A DNA stretch of 64,000 nt from Isochrysis galbana (Eukaryota; Haptophyta; Isochrysidales; Isochrysidaceae), in assembly GCA_018136815.1 (NCBI GenBank), contig CM030932.1, positions 3,460,614-3,524,613 of the forward strand, in the 5' to 3' direction. Positions within the stretch are counted from its first letter, which is position 1; the number at the start of each line of letters is the position of its first letter. The translations under genes and the position numbers were made by a program. The notes under the pieces are model-generated. The model saw only the letters and a list, made by a program, of their open reading frames with translations. It searched no databases and was not told the DNA's origin. Of this stretch, positions 46,252-60,331 are shown piece after piece.

Positions 46252-49190
46252 CTAAGTTTATACTTGGTCGCCATGGAGCGCGCCGGCGCTCCCCTCCTCT
46301 CCTTCGGGCCCCCCGCCGCGGGAGCCCAACCAGTACCCATGGAGCAGTCGCAGGCGAAGCGACCGCGTCCGCCAGATGAGGCCGAGCAGGTGCGCGCGAT
46401 CCCTATCGCGCCACACGGCCCGTGGCCCCGGCCACACCAGTCACAACAGCCATGCTGGCCCCCCTCATGGAGGGCAGCAGTCTGTAGGCCCCACCGTAGA
46501 CGAGCCAGACAATACACGCAGTACCTCTACTGGGCATGCCTCATGGCAGAGGCCTCTCTCACCCTGGTGATGGCCGCGCCGCCTTGGCGGCGCGGCCAGA
46601 GACCGGGTGGCCCTTATGGGCACCATCATCACCATACAGAACAAAGAGCGAATCAACATCTGCACAACCACAAACCACAACACCACATGCACCATGACAG
46701 CCCCCCAAGGAGAGAGCAAACAGCCTCCCAGTGCACATCAGAAGCTCACCCACGACCACCCACCGCGATGACCCCACGACAGGATCCACCATCGGATGAA
46801 GAACACGAGAACATTGACACTGACGATAACTTCGACCTCTCCCTCCACCAGGAGGGGGACTACACATTCCAGGACGCGGCTGTGTACGCCCCTAGTTGCT
46901 CCATCAGCCTAATATTAGGTCCTGATATCATGATATAAGGTCCACCACCCCTGATACCTGATATTAGGTCATCCATTTATAAGTATAACTTTCAAAGGAA
47001 AAAGAATAGATCGCACTATCCGCGGCTAGAGTCGGGAGATCGCCTAGTACGACGACGACATCACATACAGGCGGCGCCTAGGACAAGGAGAAGGAGAAGG
47101 AGGTAGGTAAGGTGAGGAAATTTCCCGGGGCCCCCTTTCATGATCACCACCCTAGAAAAACTAGCCATGACGCCCAGACACGCAGTGCAGACAGAGGAAG
47201 GAGGTCTCTGTACAGTACTAAAATTGAATAACATCATTAGTCATTATCATTAGATCTCATTACTATTATTACACTACCATATTATAACATTAGTAACTTG
47301 ATATGAGGACCTGATATTAGGTCCTGATATGAGGTGTAAGGTCGCCGAGACCTGACGACCTGACACCTGACGGAGCAACTGGGGTACGCCGCCATTGTCG
47401 AGCTGCTCTTGGAGCTAGAAGGAGTAGATCCCGAGCCAAATTTCTGGGCAAAGTCAATCAAGGGCCCATGGCACGTAGCGGTCAACGAAGATTGCGCACA
47501 ACAATTTCAAGAAAAATACGGAGAACGTACCACCCTTCGTGTGAACCAAGTTGACATCGCCGTACGCGTGAAAGTCGAGTCCCTAGAGGAGAAGCTCAAC
47601 AAACGCGGTGCTACTTCGCGCAAGTCTCTATACACGGCCCTCCAAGACGTGGCCGCGCACCTTGTCGTCGAAGCCGACGGATTAGCTCAAGCGAAACAAG
47701 TAACCCTCAGTACTCTCATCAAGGCGGTTGAAAAGGTGGGCCTCACATTCCTCAAAGGCAATCGCGAGCGTATGAAGCTCGAAGGAGGCGCAGGTACCCT
47801 GGTCTCCAAGGCCGCCTACACGACCCGCTGGCACCTTTACGTCTCGGCGGGCCAAGGAACCTTCCTTGACGGCAGCTTCCCGCGCAAGCTTCCTCCAGCT
47901 CACTAGAGCGTACTTGGACGAAACCGGAGACCCCGGACTACTCTTAGCCCTTGATTGGGAGAAGGCCTTCGACAGAGTTAGCTGGGCCTTCTATCATCTC
48001 GCCCTCACTCTACTCAACTTCGGACCGGACTTCCAAACGCTAGCGAAAGCGCTCACTAGCGAGGAAGCCCGACCTGTACGCACTATTAAAACTAACGGCG
48101 GACGAAGCTACCCCTTCACTGTGGGAAGTGGCATGCCGCAAGGATGCCCGCTCTCCCCACTCACCTTCCTTCTCGCTACGGAGGCGCTCACTCGCGCCAT
48201 CAACGGAGATGAGGACATCAACGGCGTGGACTTAAACGGCTACAGCCTAAAGATAAGTCAATTCGCGGACGATACGGCACTGATAGCCCGGGACTACAAA
48301 AGCCTCCAAAGATCCCTACATTGGGTAGGGCTACACGAGAGAGCCACGGGGGGGAAAACAAATGAGAGTAAGTTTCAAGGGATGCGTATGGGATCCCAAA
48401 GACTCCGCAAACCCCCATGGGATATGCGAAAATATAATTCGACAGACAACGACGAATATCTAACCATCTTGGGCGTCCCATTGGGCGCGCCAGAGGCCCT
48501 CAAGCCCTTCTGGTCGAAACTAGCCGACAAAATCGACGAAAAGGTAGCGAAACTAGCGCCGGCCACCAACTACATGACGATCTTTGGGAGAGCGACGGTA
48601 GTCAACTACATAATATACGGTATGCCTAGATACTGGTTACAGACGCTAGCCGCCCCCAAGTGGTTTCACACTCGAGTTCAAAAGGCGGCGGATGCGGTCC
48701 TTTGGTCGAGCCCGTTTACACACAATAGAAACAAGTGGATTAGATGCCCGCACTACGCCACATCGCACGGCAAAAGCGCGACCAGAACATTGGGGTTGGG
48801 ACTCCTACACTGGCCGTCCCATGTGAAGGCCCTCCAAGCTAAATGGATACTAAACTATCTTAATGCTAGGAAGGCAATATGGAAACACGGACTGGACGCC
48901 TGGTTTTGCCGGACCGGACTGGGCAGGGGTGCTGTCCTCTCCACGATCCCGATCAGAATCTTGACGGGCAGCATTAAAGGAAACCCCGCGCTCCCGATCT
49001 TTTGGAGGGAAGCCATTGCAAACTTCAGAGAGCTAGACATAAGGCCGTCCTTCCTCACGAGGGAAGGCGCACTGTCGCAGCCCATATGGCACAACCCGCA
49101 CATTCCCCCTCCGGCGATACGAGCCCCTTGGGCACGTCTGTGGGAATCCCTACACACCAATGTAATCCACAACGTATTCAAGGATGACGC
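46252..49190 (+). mobile_element. LINE copy with RT but no endonuclease
   Basis: The leader AACTAAGTTTATACTTGGT is followed by ORF1 from 46264 (MERAGAPLLSFGPPAAGAQ). ORF1 is interrupted by a TIR element at 46891-47383 and resumes at 47391 in the same frame. At about 47884 ORF1 jumps directly into the ORF2 reverse transcriptase. The RT has LALDWEKAFDRVSW, GMPQGCPLSPLTFLLA and the catalytic QFADDTALIA, then a thumb-like region to about 49187. The ORF1 C-terminus, endonuclease, RT N-terminus and ORF2 tail are missing. The RT frame is intact, but the element as a whole is defective. Confidence 0.85.
46891..47383. mobile_element. 493-bp TIR element inserted in LINE ORF1
   Basis: Ends are imperfect inverted repeats: CCTAGTTGCTCCATCAG on the left and, inverted, CCCAGTTGCTCCGTCAG on the right. 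Exact 7-bp direct repeats GTACGCC flank it (46884-46890 and 47384-47390). Interior GATATTAGGTC-like motifs repeat near both ends. Removing the element with one flank copy leaves ORF1 in one frame (AAVYA then AIVELLLELEGVD). It has no coding capacity. Confidence 0.8.
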
Positions 49191-49410
49191 CGGAGGGTCA
49201 GTACGAGCGAGGGCCAGTGCAGGCGAGTGCGTGCGGCGCGCGGCGCGCGCTCGGCGAAGGCCTGGGCCAGATTGGTGTCAGCTCAGCCCCTGCCAGCAGG
49301 TAGGGGCTGAGGTTGGTTGTGCAGGCCCACCCAGGGGGTGTCTGCTATGGAGAGAGGGGGGGCGCGAGGCCCCCATTGGCCTCCTACTCCTACTTATAAA
49401 AGTAGTTCCG

Positions 49411-49900
49411 CGTGGCATAGTGGTTCAACCCACCGCCTCCCCACCAACCTTTTGCTCTGAGTCGCGAGTTCGAGTCCGGACGGAGCGCTCTGCAGTTCGA
49501 GCCCCGCTCCTTCTCCTCTCCGCTCTTCTTCTACAGTTAAGTTCCGCGCTTCTTCTACGCAGTAAATTCCACGCCCTTCTTCTACCAGTAAAAATCTTGC
49601 CTCTTCCTACTGTTAAAAATCCTGCCTCCGTCGCCTTGCCAAGACATTTCCTCTGCCTTCCTGCCAGCTTCCTTGCCAGTTCCTTCCGCCCCGGTTTCCC
49701 GCTTGTCTCTAAATCGGTTTCACCGCATTACGACCAAGCTTAGTGGGGAAACTCCTCGTCCAGTTCCGTTACCCGAAAATCTCGTTCATCTCGTCGGGCC
49801 ATCAGGCCATCTCGTTACATCTCGTCGTCGGGCCATCAGGCCATCTCGTTACATCTCGTTCATCTCGTTACAATCCAAGCTGCGGCTTTGATTTCCACAT
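49411..49900 (+). mobile_element. tRNA-derived SINE, copy 1
   Basis: The head carries a pol III A-box (TGGCATAGTGG at 49413) and B-box (GAGTTCGAGTCC at 49466-49477), with tRNA-like spacing of about 53 bases. The body contains CTACTGTTAAAAATCCTGCC-type repeats, then CTCGTCGGGCCATCAGGCC repeats and the tail CCAAGCTGCGGCTTTGATTT. Similarity with copy 2 continues intermittently to about 49970. Confidence 0.75.
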
Positions 49901-50146
49901 ACTGCTATTAATAATAGTCAGCAAGGAGCGGCCACTATCTGTATCTATGTACATAGTTGGAGGGCACTATGTCGCATTCGCGATGTCTCAGAGGCAAAAA
50001 GAAATAACAGTAAAAGAAAAACAGTAAACAGTAAAAAGAACAGAGGAAGAAAGAAGAAGAAAAGTGAAAAAGAAGAGAAAAAAACCCAGAGTATATAGGG
50101 CGGTTCTCAGCCCTTCCCATCGGCCCTATGGCTACGTAAACTCTCA

Positions 50147-50720
50147 CGTGGCATAGTGGTTCAACCCACCGCCTCCACCAACCTTTTGCTCTGGGTCGCG
50201 AGTTCGAGTCCGGACGGAGCGCTCTGCAGTTCGAGCCCCGCTCCTTCTCCTCTCCGCTCTTCTTCTACCGTTAAAATTCCACGCTCTTCTTCTACGGTAA
50301 AAATCCTGCCTCTTCCTACTGTTAGAAATCCTGCCTCTTCCTACTGTTAAAAATTCCGCCTACCGTTAAAATCCTGCCTCCGTCGCCTTGCCAAGACATT
50401 TCCTCTGCCTTCCTGCCGACTTCCTTGCCAGTTCCTTCCGCCCCGGTTTCCCGCTTGTCTGCAAATCGGTTTCACCGCATTACGACCAAGCTTAGTGGGG
50501 AAACTCCTCGTCCAGTTCCGTTACCCGAAAATCTCGTTCATCTCGTCGGGCCCCAGGGCCATCTCGTTCATCTCGTCGGGCCATCAAGGCCATCTCGTTC
50601 ATCTCGTCGTCGGGCCATCAGGCCATCTCGTTACATCTCGCTCATCTCGTTACAATCCAAGCTGCGGCTTTGATTTCCACACACTATCTGTATCTATGTA
50701 CACAGTTCGAGAGCACTATT
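50147..50720 (+). mobile_element. tRNA-derived SINE, copy 2
   Basis: Same orientation and architecture as copy 1. The A-box begins at 50149 and the B-box is at 50200-50211. The repeat numbers in the body differ: an extra TAAAATTCC/TACTGTTA block and extra CATCTCGTTCATCTCGTCGG units. An A-rich stretch (about 49995-50095) separates the two copies. Confidence 0.75.
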
Positions 50721-52089
50721 AGGTTCAAATATAATAGCTGCAAACCAAACCTATTCACAGCCTTAGGGGGGCTGTGTGAGTGTGGAGTAGGGGCGCTCCA
50801 GCTCCAGCTAGCGCAGGTAGAAAGTTTTAGAAAGCTAGTGAAGAGCTGGGTGGCAAAAGGGGAAAGGGTGCTTGCGCTTGCCGCGGCAGGGAGTCCTGTC
50901 TTGAGTGAGCGCTAGTCCCGTTCCTTTGCCGCGCCGCGACCCATAAAATTTTGTTGAAAAATCACTGAATTATAGCTTAGCGGTTAGCGGACGCCTTCAA
51001 GAAGGCGGGTTTTTTTTTCCTCCCGGCGTGCGGAGGACCCTTTTTTTTTCTCTCGGGGTCGCCGCCCGGCTGTGGGAGAGGGGTGGTTTTGACCGTTTTC
51101 TTTTTGTCTTCTGCGGCGCGGGGGGAGGGCAACGGCCCACCGAACGGCGCCGCACCGCGCGGGGGGCGGGGGGGGGAGGGAAGAGGAGAGTGGCCGTGAC
51201 GCGGCGGTGAGGCTCGAGGGGACCCCCACTATACGAGATAATTACGCGCCATTTAATAGAAGAAATGGGGGGAAGAGGGGGAGGAGAGGGAAGGAAGAGG
51301 GAATGGAAGAGTCGCGTTGGGAGGGGTGCTTGTGGGTTGAAGGAAACGCTCAGAAGTGGTGAGAAAGGGCCGTTGAGAGCTCCTTCGAGCCTGCGGAGCG
51401 CGTGGAGAGAGCGCATCGCGATGGCGGCCACCTCGTCGCTCAAGACCCAAGAGGTGGGGCCGCGCCGGCGAGGGAGGCGCGCGGGGGAGGGGAGAGTGGG
51501 GAGAGGAAGGAAGGACGACAGGCACACATCCTGGGAGGGTTCCTGGTCCGACTGTGGCACCACAGCTTGATGGTGCCTCCTATCCGCTGGGAAGCGCTGG
51601 AGGGGGTCGGGAGGGGAGGGGGGGGTGGGAAGGGGGGGGGGGGAAGCGGGGGGGGGAGGGGCGAGGGGCGAGGGGAGGCAGAGGGGGTGGGAGGGAGAGG
51701 GGGAGAGGGGGAAGGGGAGAGTGAGGGAAGCGAGGGAGGGATGGGACGGGAGACAGCAGGAGAGGAAAGGAGGGGGGGGGGGCAAGGGGAAAGGCGAGGG
51801 AGAAGGGTTGTCGAGGTCGAAGTCCGTGGTGTTCTCATCATAGGGAACGCCTGTGCGAATGGGAAGGGAGGTGAAGGGTATGGGTGGTGGGGTGTGCAAA
51901 GGCTGGCGGCGAGCGAGAGGGAGCTATGGAAAGGGAGAGGAGAGACGGGAAGAAGGTTGGTGTGTGTCTCGACTCGCTCGCTGGCATCAGCGGCCAGAGG
52001 AATGGCTGGCTTCTTGGTATCAGTTGCGTCATCTACGTCAGTTGTGTGAAGAAGAAGGGCTGGGGGCCGGGGGGGGGAGGGGGAAGGGG
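50721..52089. other. G-rich intergenic
   Basis: Purine- and G-rich low complexity (51250-51820) gives long spurious Pro/Ser frames on the minus strand. A short stretch at 51418 (MAATSSLKTQEVGPRRRGRR) is not supported as a gene. No feature is called. Confidence 0.5.
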
Positions 52090-54391
<2,302 letters not shown>

Positions 54392-55131
54392 GGGACACTG
54401 AGCTAGGCTCGGTTGGTGGGCGCGCCATCGGGACGTACGGCTCACCCCTCTAGCGTGCGCACCCCCCGCGTGGCACTTCGCGTCAAGGACGTCCGTATGG
54501 CCCGTATCCTCGGTTGAGTATATGTGTGGCGCACGTAGTGAGGGCGCGTTGTGACTTGGGGGGGGGGGGGGCGGAAGACGGGCGTCGCACTTGCTGTGCC
54601 GTGGCAGCGCACCACGGCCTCATGGTGCAAATGGGATTCGCATCACGAGGAGCATTAGGGCGCTCCAGGTCCTTCTCTAGCCTTTCTCCGGAGCTGCACT
54701 CAGGTGAGGCTTGTAGACGGGTTAGTGTTAAGAGTTTGTTTCTACTTGTGTGGACTGTCGACAATTGTGCCGCCGCGCACATTGCACCTTTTTAAGGTGG
54801 CGTCGCCACTGATATTGGCGAGGGAGGTACCGGCGTCGCGCAGGGTCTCGCGCGAACCCTGCACGAGGCCGTAGCGCGAGCCCTATCCAACCCCAACCTG
54901 TGCACACGGGCGGCTGCCGCGCCGTTCTCCCGATGAGCCCGTTCCAGGCTCCCCGGATGAACCGTGCGCCGCGCTAGTCGCCGGTGCGCCTTCGCGACTC
55001 GTTTGCAAAGAGGAAACGAGCTTCGCTCCGACAAAAATGGGCTAAAAGCAATAGGCTTCTAATAGGTTCTATTAAGAGGTCAAGAGAGGCCTACTAGATA
55101 CTAGACCTATTACCTGTTAATAGGTAATAGG
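54392..55131. other. Intergenic with a LINE ORF1 scrap
   Basis: About 54970-55035 (plus strand) shares some 60 bp with the minus-strand ORF1 fragment near 45.8 kb. Bases 55040-55131 are AT-rich TAATAGG repeats ending in the LINE target duplication. Confidence 0.5.
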
Positions 55132-55158
55132 GAAAAAACTATTGTTATAGTTTTAGCG

Positions 55159-56806
55159 ATGGAGCGCGCGCCGACCGCTCCCACCTCCCAGCCCCCCGCC
55201 GCCACGACGCCCCAACGGGGCCGCCCCAAACCGCCGGAGCCCAAGCGCCCACAGGCCGCCGCGCCGCCTGACAACGACGTCGACATGACGGCACCGCCCT
55301 CGCCTCCCAAGCTGCCACAGAACCAGGGAACAGGCAGAGTCCTGTTCCCTGGTGACAACCAGACCCAGGGCAATGCCCTGCCACCCAACCCCTCCGCTCC
55401 TCCACCAACTCAAGGACTCCCCATGGGAGGTGGCAGCTCTGCTGCCACCCCCATGGCGGCCACTCCTACCATCAGTGCACCCCTCGGGGCGGGCACTTAA
55501 CACAACAATCCATATTGGGGGCCTTTGCGCCCTCAAACCAACAACCAACTCAAGCAGCCAGGACATACGCGCAAGCTGCGCATGGTCACAAAGGGAAGGT
55601 TCCAGCCCAGCAGGCCCAGCAGCCACAAGCCCAACAACCACAGCAGCCATCGCGCAAGCGGGCGGATCCTCAGTCGGATCCAAAGCCGACTCTCCACAAC
55701 ACCACCCCTTTTGCTTCTCCTCCACCTGATGAGGAAGAGGAGCCTGAAGACACGCCTTTTTCATCCAGCTAGCTCAGCTAGCTGATGACAAAAAGGACAT
55801 CAAGAGCGAGGATGTCGCCACCTTCATGAAATTCCTCCTCTCTAGGCTGGAAGGCCTAGACGCAACTCCAGATGGCATGGACAAAGGCCGCAAAGGCCCA
55901 TGGATCTTCTATGTCGATGAAGACGCACACGATCAATTCAAGGCCGCATACGGAGACAAAGTTAACACAGCCCTCTCGGGAATCCCGCATGAATTTGGAA
56001 TCACCTATGGCGCGTTAATCGACTCGGCCCCTCGTAAGTCGAGCGCTATCCGGTCCTCCCTAAAAGAGGTGGCGACCTACATTGTTTTTCGCATCTTTGA
56101 TCCGATCAAGGCTTTTAAGACCAAGACTAGGCATTTGGCCAACTCGCTCGAGCGCGAGGGTTTCCACGTGCTAAGGGGCAACCAACAGCGAGCCAAAACC
56201 TCACTCGAAGGTATCACGAAGGTTGAGTCCGGCAAGCGTCCCATCTGGCACTTTTATGTTTACACGGACACGTCGGCCTTAGGGCACCGTTTCCCTCGCA
56301 ACTTTCATGTGACTCTCGATGACGGAGAAAATTTCAACTTGGACTATGCGGTCCGATCATCAGTGGAATGTGTGACTCCTGAAGGGGAGTTAGCCATCCA
56401 TGGAGCCCCCGGAGGCTGCAAAGGATATGACAAGCCGTGGGCTATCTCGTTTCTTCGTAAAAACCAAGTTAGCTTTCGCCAATGCACGTGCGAACAAGAT
56501 AAGGCGAAAGCAGAACAACGAAAGCGCCAAAGGGACGCAAGTAACGCCATGGACTACAGGGCCCTCATGGGCCTTGGAGCGGCGGCGCCATGCCGCCGAT
56601 TCATGGCGGGCGAATGCAAAAACAACCGCATGAAAGGACGTCAAATCGTCCAATGCTCCTCCAGTCACGACATCCCCGGATGTTGGGTAAAGGATCCCAC
56701 CACGGGCAAACAATCTTGTATGGTCAAATGCAATCTTAAACCTAATAAGGCTTATCCAGGGTACTGCGTGAACGGAGTTAGTTGCCTTTACCGTCATGGT
56801 GAATAG
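55159..56806 (+). pseudogene. LINE ORF1 (RNA-binding, zinc-finger), with frame breaks
   Basis: ORF1 starts at 55159 (MERAPTAPTSQPP) and stops at 55500. It continues in another frame (55515-55772) and then as a clean 326-residue frame (55826-56806). The last part has the conserved core FYVDEDAHDQFKAAYGDK and ATYIVFRIFDP. Two CCCH-like clusters follow near the end: CRRFMAGEC with CSSSH, and CMVKC with CVNGVSCLYRH. ORF1 proteins of this kind coat the element RNA. Because of the two breaks the protein would need frameshifting or is dead. Confidence 0.8.
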
Positions 56807-58070
56807 TAGAGACTTAAAGATTGCGACATACAATTTGAACGGAGCGAAACATAAATTAACGTCGACTCTAGCGCAAGCGAGACTAGGAGGGATCCATGTT
56901 CTGTACGCGCAAGAACTACACCATTACAGCGATGGGTGGCACCTAAGGGTGCGAGGTTTGGCCAGGTCCCTTGGCTGGGACTGGTTTCAATCCCCCGCGT
57001 CTAGGGGCGACCCTGGGAGCGGAGTGGCGGTAGCCATTAGAAGAGACAGAAGCGACGTAGTAGTAGAATCTTGGTCGGTAGTTATCCCGGGAAGGCTGGT
57101 AGTAGTAAAGGCTAAGATCGGACATGAAACAATATCTTTCGCCTCAGTGTATCTAAATGCTCGACCTAATAAACGTAAAGAAGACATTAAAGTCCTTCAT
57201 GAGACATCGGAAATACTTTCTCACACCATTATAGCGGGCGATTTCAATTGCGTGGAGAACATACATAGAGACACCCGGCCCACCGCGGGGGCGACCCCTT
57301 ATGCAAATACGGGAGGCAGAGCCCTCACGAGGGCGCTTGCCTCGCATGGCCTCACTGACGTCCAACTGCTGGTTAATCCGGGCTTAAAAGAACAATACAC
57401 GAGGTGCGGGCACCTGACCCACACGAGAATAGATCGATTATACGCCGCAGAATACTACTCCACGTGGAGATGGCATAAGGCATACATAGATCTTAAACTT
57501 TTCACGGGCCTAGCGGCGTCGGACCACCACCCGGTGGTAGCGACTTTTGCTACCGCCCCCCCACGACGGGCAACGGAAATAGATGCCAAAATACCTTTGG
57601 AGGTATTAGATGACCCGGAGACCCGGGAGATGATCAGCCTCCTCTGGAGGAGACTCTACCCGGCCCCTCCGGGAGAGGACGAAGGGGACAAGTTATCCGC
57701 ATGGACGGAAGCCAAAAGGAAGGTATCTTCGATATTCCTCGCGAAGGCGGTTGAGCTTCGCAGACGACAGAGGTACGCGCAAGCGGAAATCGACGCGGTG
57801 GCGGATGCTAGAAAAGCCCAAATGGGGGCGACCCCCGGGACGACCCGGTCGGACATCATAGCGGAACTAAACCGCAAAGTAGTCGACAAAAGACGTACCT
57901 TCTCACCCGCCCCGTCATTAGCGGAGAAAATCATAAGGGCGGAAGAGCTTGTTACAAAGCAATTTTTTAAGAGCCGGATACGGGGGACGTTTACACTATG
58001 GAAGAATGCGCGGCTTACCTGCCGGGCGGAGAACGTTGGATACGCCATAGGGGAAATTACATATCGGTAG
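56796..58070 (+). CDS. LINE ORF2 N-terminal endonuclease
   Basis: It overlaps the ORF1 stop by 11 bases (start ATG 56796 within CATGGTGAATAG). The endonuclease/exonuclease/phosphatase fold is evident: KIATYNLNG, LYAQELHH (metal-binding Glu), IIAGDFNCVEN, RIDRLYA and ASDHHPV. This domain nicks the target DNA for reverse transcription. After residue about 400 the frame enters the internal deletion (RGTFTLW) and stops, so it is a truncated protein. Confidence 0.85.
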   Translation: MVNSRDLKIATYNLNGAKHKLTSTLAQARLGGIHVLYAQELHHYSDGWHLRVRGLARSLGWDWFQSPASRGDPGSGVAVAIRRDRSDVVVESWSVVIPGRLVVVKAKIGHETISFASVYLNARPNKRKEDIKVLHETSEILSHTIIAGDFNCVENIHRDTRPTAGATPYANTGGRALTRALASHGLTDVQLLVNPGLKEQYTRCGHLTHTRIDRLYAAEYYSTWRWHKAYIDLKLFTGLAASDHHPVVATFATAPPRRATEIDAKIPLEVLDDPETREMISLLWRRLYPAPPGEDEGDKLSAWTEAKRKVSSIFLAKAVELRRRQRYAQAEIDAVADARKAQMGATPGTTRSDIIAELNRKVVDKRRTFSPAPSLAEKIIRAEELVTKQFFKSRIRGTFTLWKNARLTCRAENVGYAIGEITYR

Positions 58071-59194
58071 GCCCCTTTCTTAAATCGTGGGAAAAGATTT
58101 CTGAATGGACGAGATCAAGACTAATACATACCACTTTCGATTATATGAACCTTCTTAGAAAAAAAGCGAAGTCTCCGCCCCCGGCTCCAGAGGAGCAAGG
58201 GATAGTCCCTCAGGAAGATCCGGACGCACACGATCTAGGCGAGATCCTAGTGGACATAGACCATAACTTTTATCTGCGCCGAAGAGGCGACTACCACAAA
58301 GTCCAGCTCAATGTCATGGGAGAGCCCCACATCCACGAGCAGATTAGCCCGCAACTACTGCCCGACGAACTTTACACCCCGCTGAAGTGGGGGCGTGCGT
58401 ACGACGGCCCGGCGGAAACGGCGTACCCGTTACCCCAAGAATACTTGCTAAACGGCACGCGTACAACACTAGAGGATGTAAGTGTCAGGGACTTGACTAA
58501 AGCGTTCCTCGCTTTGAGGAAAACCAAAACACAAAAATCCACACTAAGATGGGAAAAAAGGTTACCGGTCCTCTCGGGAAAGTGGAAACAAATATCGCAA
58601 TTATACAAATATAACTTTTTGACGCCTAGAGACTCTTATTTGCATTTCAAACATGTCCTACATAGGAGGTTAGCTACAGCGAACCGCTTTGCTGACGATC
58701 CAACATGCCGCTTTTGCGGCACGGCCCCTGAAAGCTCCACCCACCTGGCCTCATGTATCGCGACGGAGCCCATCTTTGAATTCATAGAAGGACTTCTGGG
58801 GATTAGCCTTAGGCCGGGATCCGAAACAGCCCAACGACTTTTCTGCTATCAAGTGGACAGACCGCACCCCTCCTCAGGATACTTAGGCATCCTGGCGTGG
58901 AGGTACATCCTAACTGACTTTTATAACATCCAATATGGCAACGCGGACGGCAGGTCCGTTAGATCGATCTTAAGAGCGATCCTTGCGAGATACCACCTAT
59001 TAGTAACGGCGAAAGTCGGGTTCTTTCAGAGGCTGAAAAAACAACGAGAGAATATGGGGCTACACGCCCCGAGCAACAAACACATTAAGAAATTGATAAG
59101 TCCGCTCTACACGGTGGACAAGGAGTTCAACCTAGGAACATCGGAAGACCTCCTGCAGGCGGCGAGAGGTCTAGACATCCGTAACATCACCTGA
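57998..59194 (+). pseudogene. LINE ORF2 C-terminal region
   Basis: The 398-residue frame resumes ORF2 after the missing RT: EECAAYLP, then LTPRDSYLHFKHVLHRRLAT, and the zinc-knuckle CRFCGTAPESSTHLASC. A helical tail ends at 59194. It is homologous to the fragment at 7.5-8.7 kb. It has no start of its own, being the downstream side of the deletion near 58.0 kb. Confidence 0.8.
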
Positions 59195-59498
59195 GGCACT
59201 TAATACCGCGTCATAGAAGAAACCGCGGAGGATATCAATGATGATCCCACGATATACAATAGAAGGCAACCCGAATTAACACTAGCATAAAGGACGAATC
59301 ACAGTCTCCAGCCCCCTTCTCTCCAACTCCCGGCCGAAGCAGCGCGCGCGGCCTCCCCGGAACCAGCTTCTCCGATAAAGAGGGAACTGGGAAAGGGGGA
59401 GGGGGTTGTCAGGGGTTAAGGTTGGGTAGTAGGGAGGTACACTAGCACACTGCCTCACGCCGCACGCGTAGCGGGGAATTTTAAGAAGATTTTTTTTT

Positions 59499-60331
59499 GT
59501 TAATAGGTAATAGGTAAAAAACCTTTTTATTTTTTCGCCTCGCGCGTGGCTATAGGTACCGCTATCGTAGCCACGCCCAGATCATCTTAGATCCCTTCCT
59601 CTCCCTAGCCCTAGTAACCAAGCTCAGAAGTCAAAAGCCAATCATATTCATATTATAAAGCATACTGATAAATCTGTAATATTAGTAAAATGTGTTTTAT
59701 TTTGACCTGTTACGGGCACCTATTGGACCTGTTAACATGTCCTCTTAACAGGAAGAGGCCCCCGAAACCTGTTGGCCTTGTACCTGTTGTCCCATCTGGG
59801 ACCCTACCTCCTACCTCTACTGAAACACACAGACAAACACCTACATTTCACACACATCACCCACAGGAGACTGGGCACGCGAAACCGCTTCGCCCATTTT
59901 TCGAAAATTTCGCCGGACGGAGGACCCCCCATTTTTTTGCTGCTGATCTCTCATACGAGAACCTATAGGAAGCTTATTTAGGCCTCCATTTGCCCATTAC
60001 CGATTTTGCCCTCCGCATCCCCCTATTGAGTGACTGGGCTACCACACGCACCCACAGCCACTCCACCCCGCCCACAACACGCGCAGTCCTCCGACTCCCC
60101 CCAGCCCACCCCCCCACCCGTCACTCTCCTAGGCGTAAATAGGCGAGTGGGGCATGTCCCCCACCTTGAGCTTGCAGCCAATTGTGTAGGGTTCCCGCTA
60201 GTACGTCTATGTACGTGTGCCGCAGAGGTGGGGGTGAGGTGGGGGGGAGGGGGGGGGTGCCAACCCCAGTGGTAGCGGCAGTCAAACTCTCGATCGGGAT
60301 TTGTGGCACTCTCTCGGCGAGACTGACAGGC
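59499..60331. other. LINE scrap and intergenic
   Basis: About 59805-59905 (plus) reads LLPLLKHTDKHLHFTHITHR, an ORF2 tail fragment matching 7.9-8.1 kb. The rest has no recognised gene. A segment near 59515-59560 (CTTTTTATTTTTTCGCCTCG) resembles 7150-7185. Confidence 0.5.

Larger units (their letters stand above)
55132..59498 (+). mobile_element. Near full-length LINE lacking reverse transcriptase
   Basis: The element is flanked by perfect 16-bp direct repeats GTTAATAGGTAATAGG (55116-55131 and 59499-59514). It starts with AACTATTGTTATAG and ends in a T run. It carries ORF1 (broken), an AP-type endonuclease and the ORF2 zinc-finger tail. It lacks the entire polymerase domain present in the copy at 47.9-49.2 kb. 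The intact target duplication implies a recent insertion that either arrived already deleted, helped in trans, or lost its RT later. Confidence 0.9.

Noticed and set aside
50997-51899. 300-residue Pro/Ser minus-strand frame
   Set aside because: Composition artefact of G-rich plus strand; no motif.
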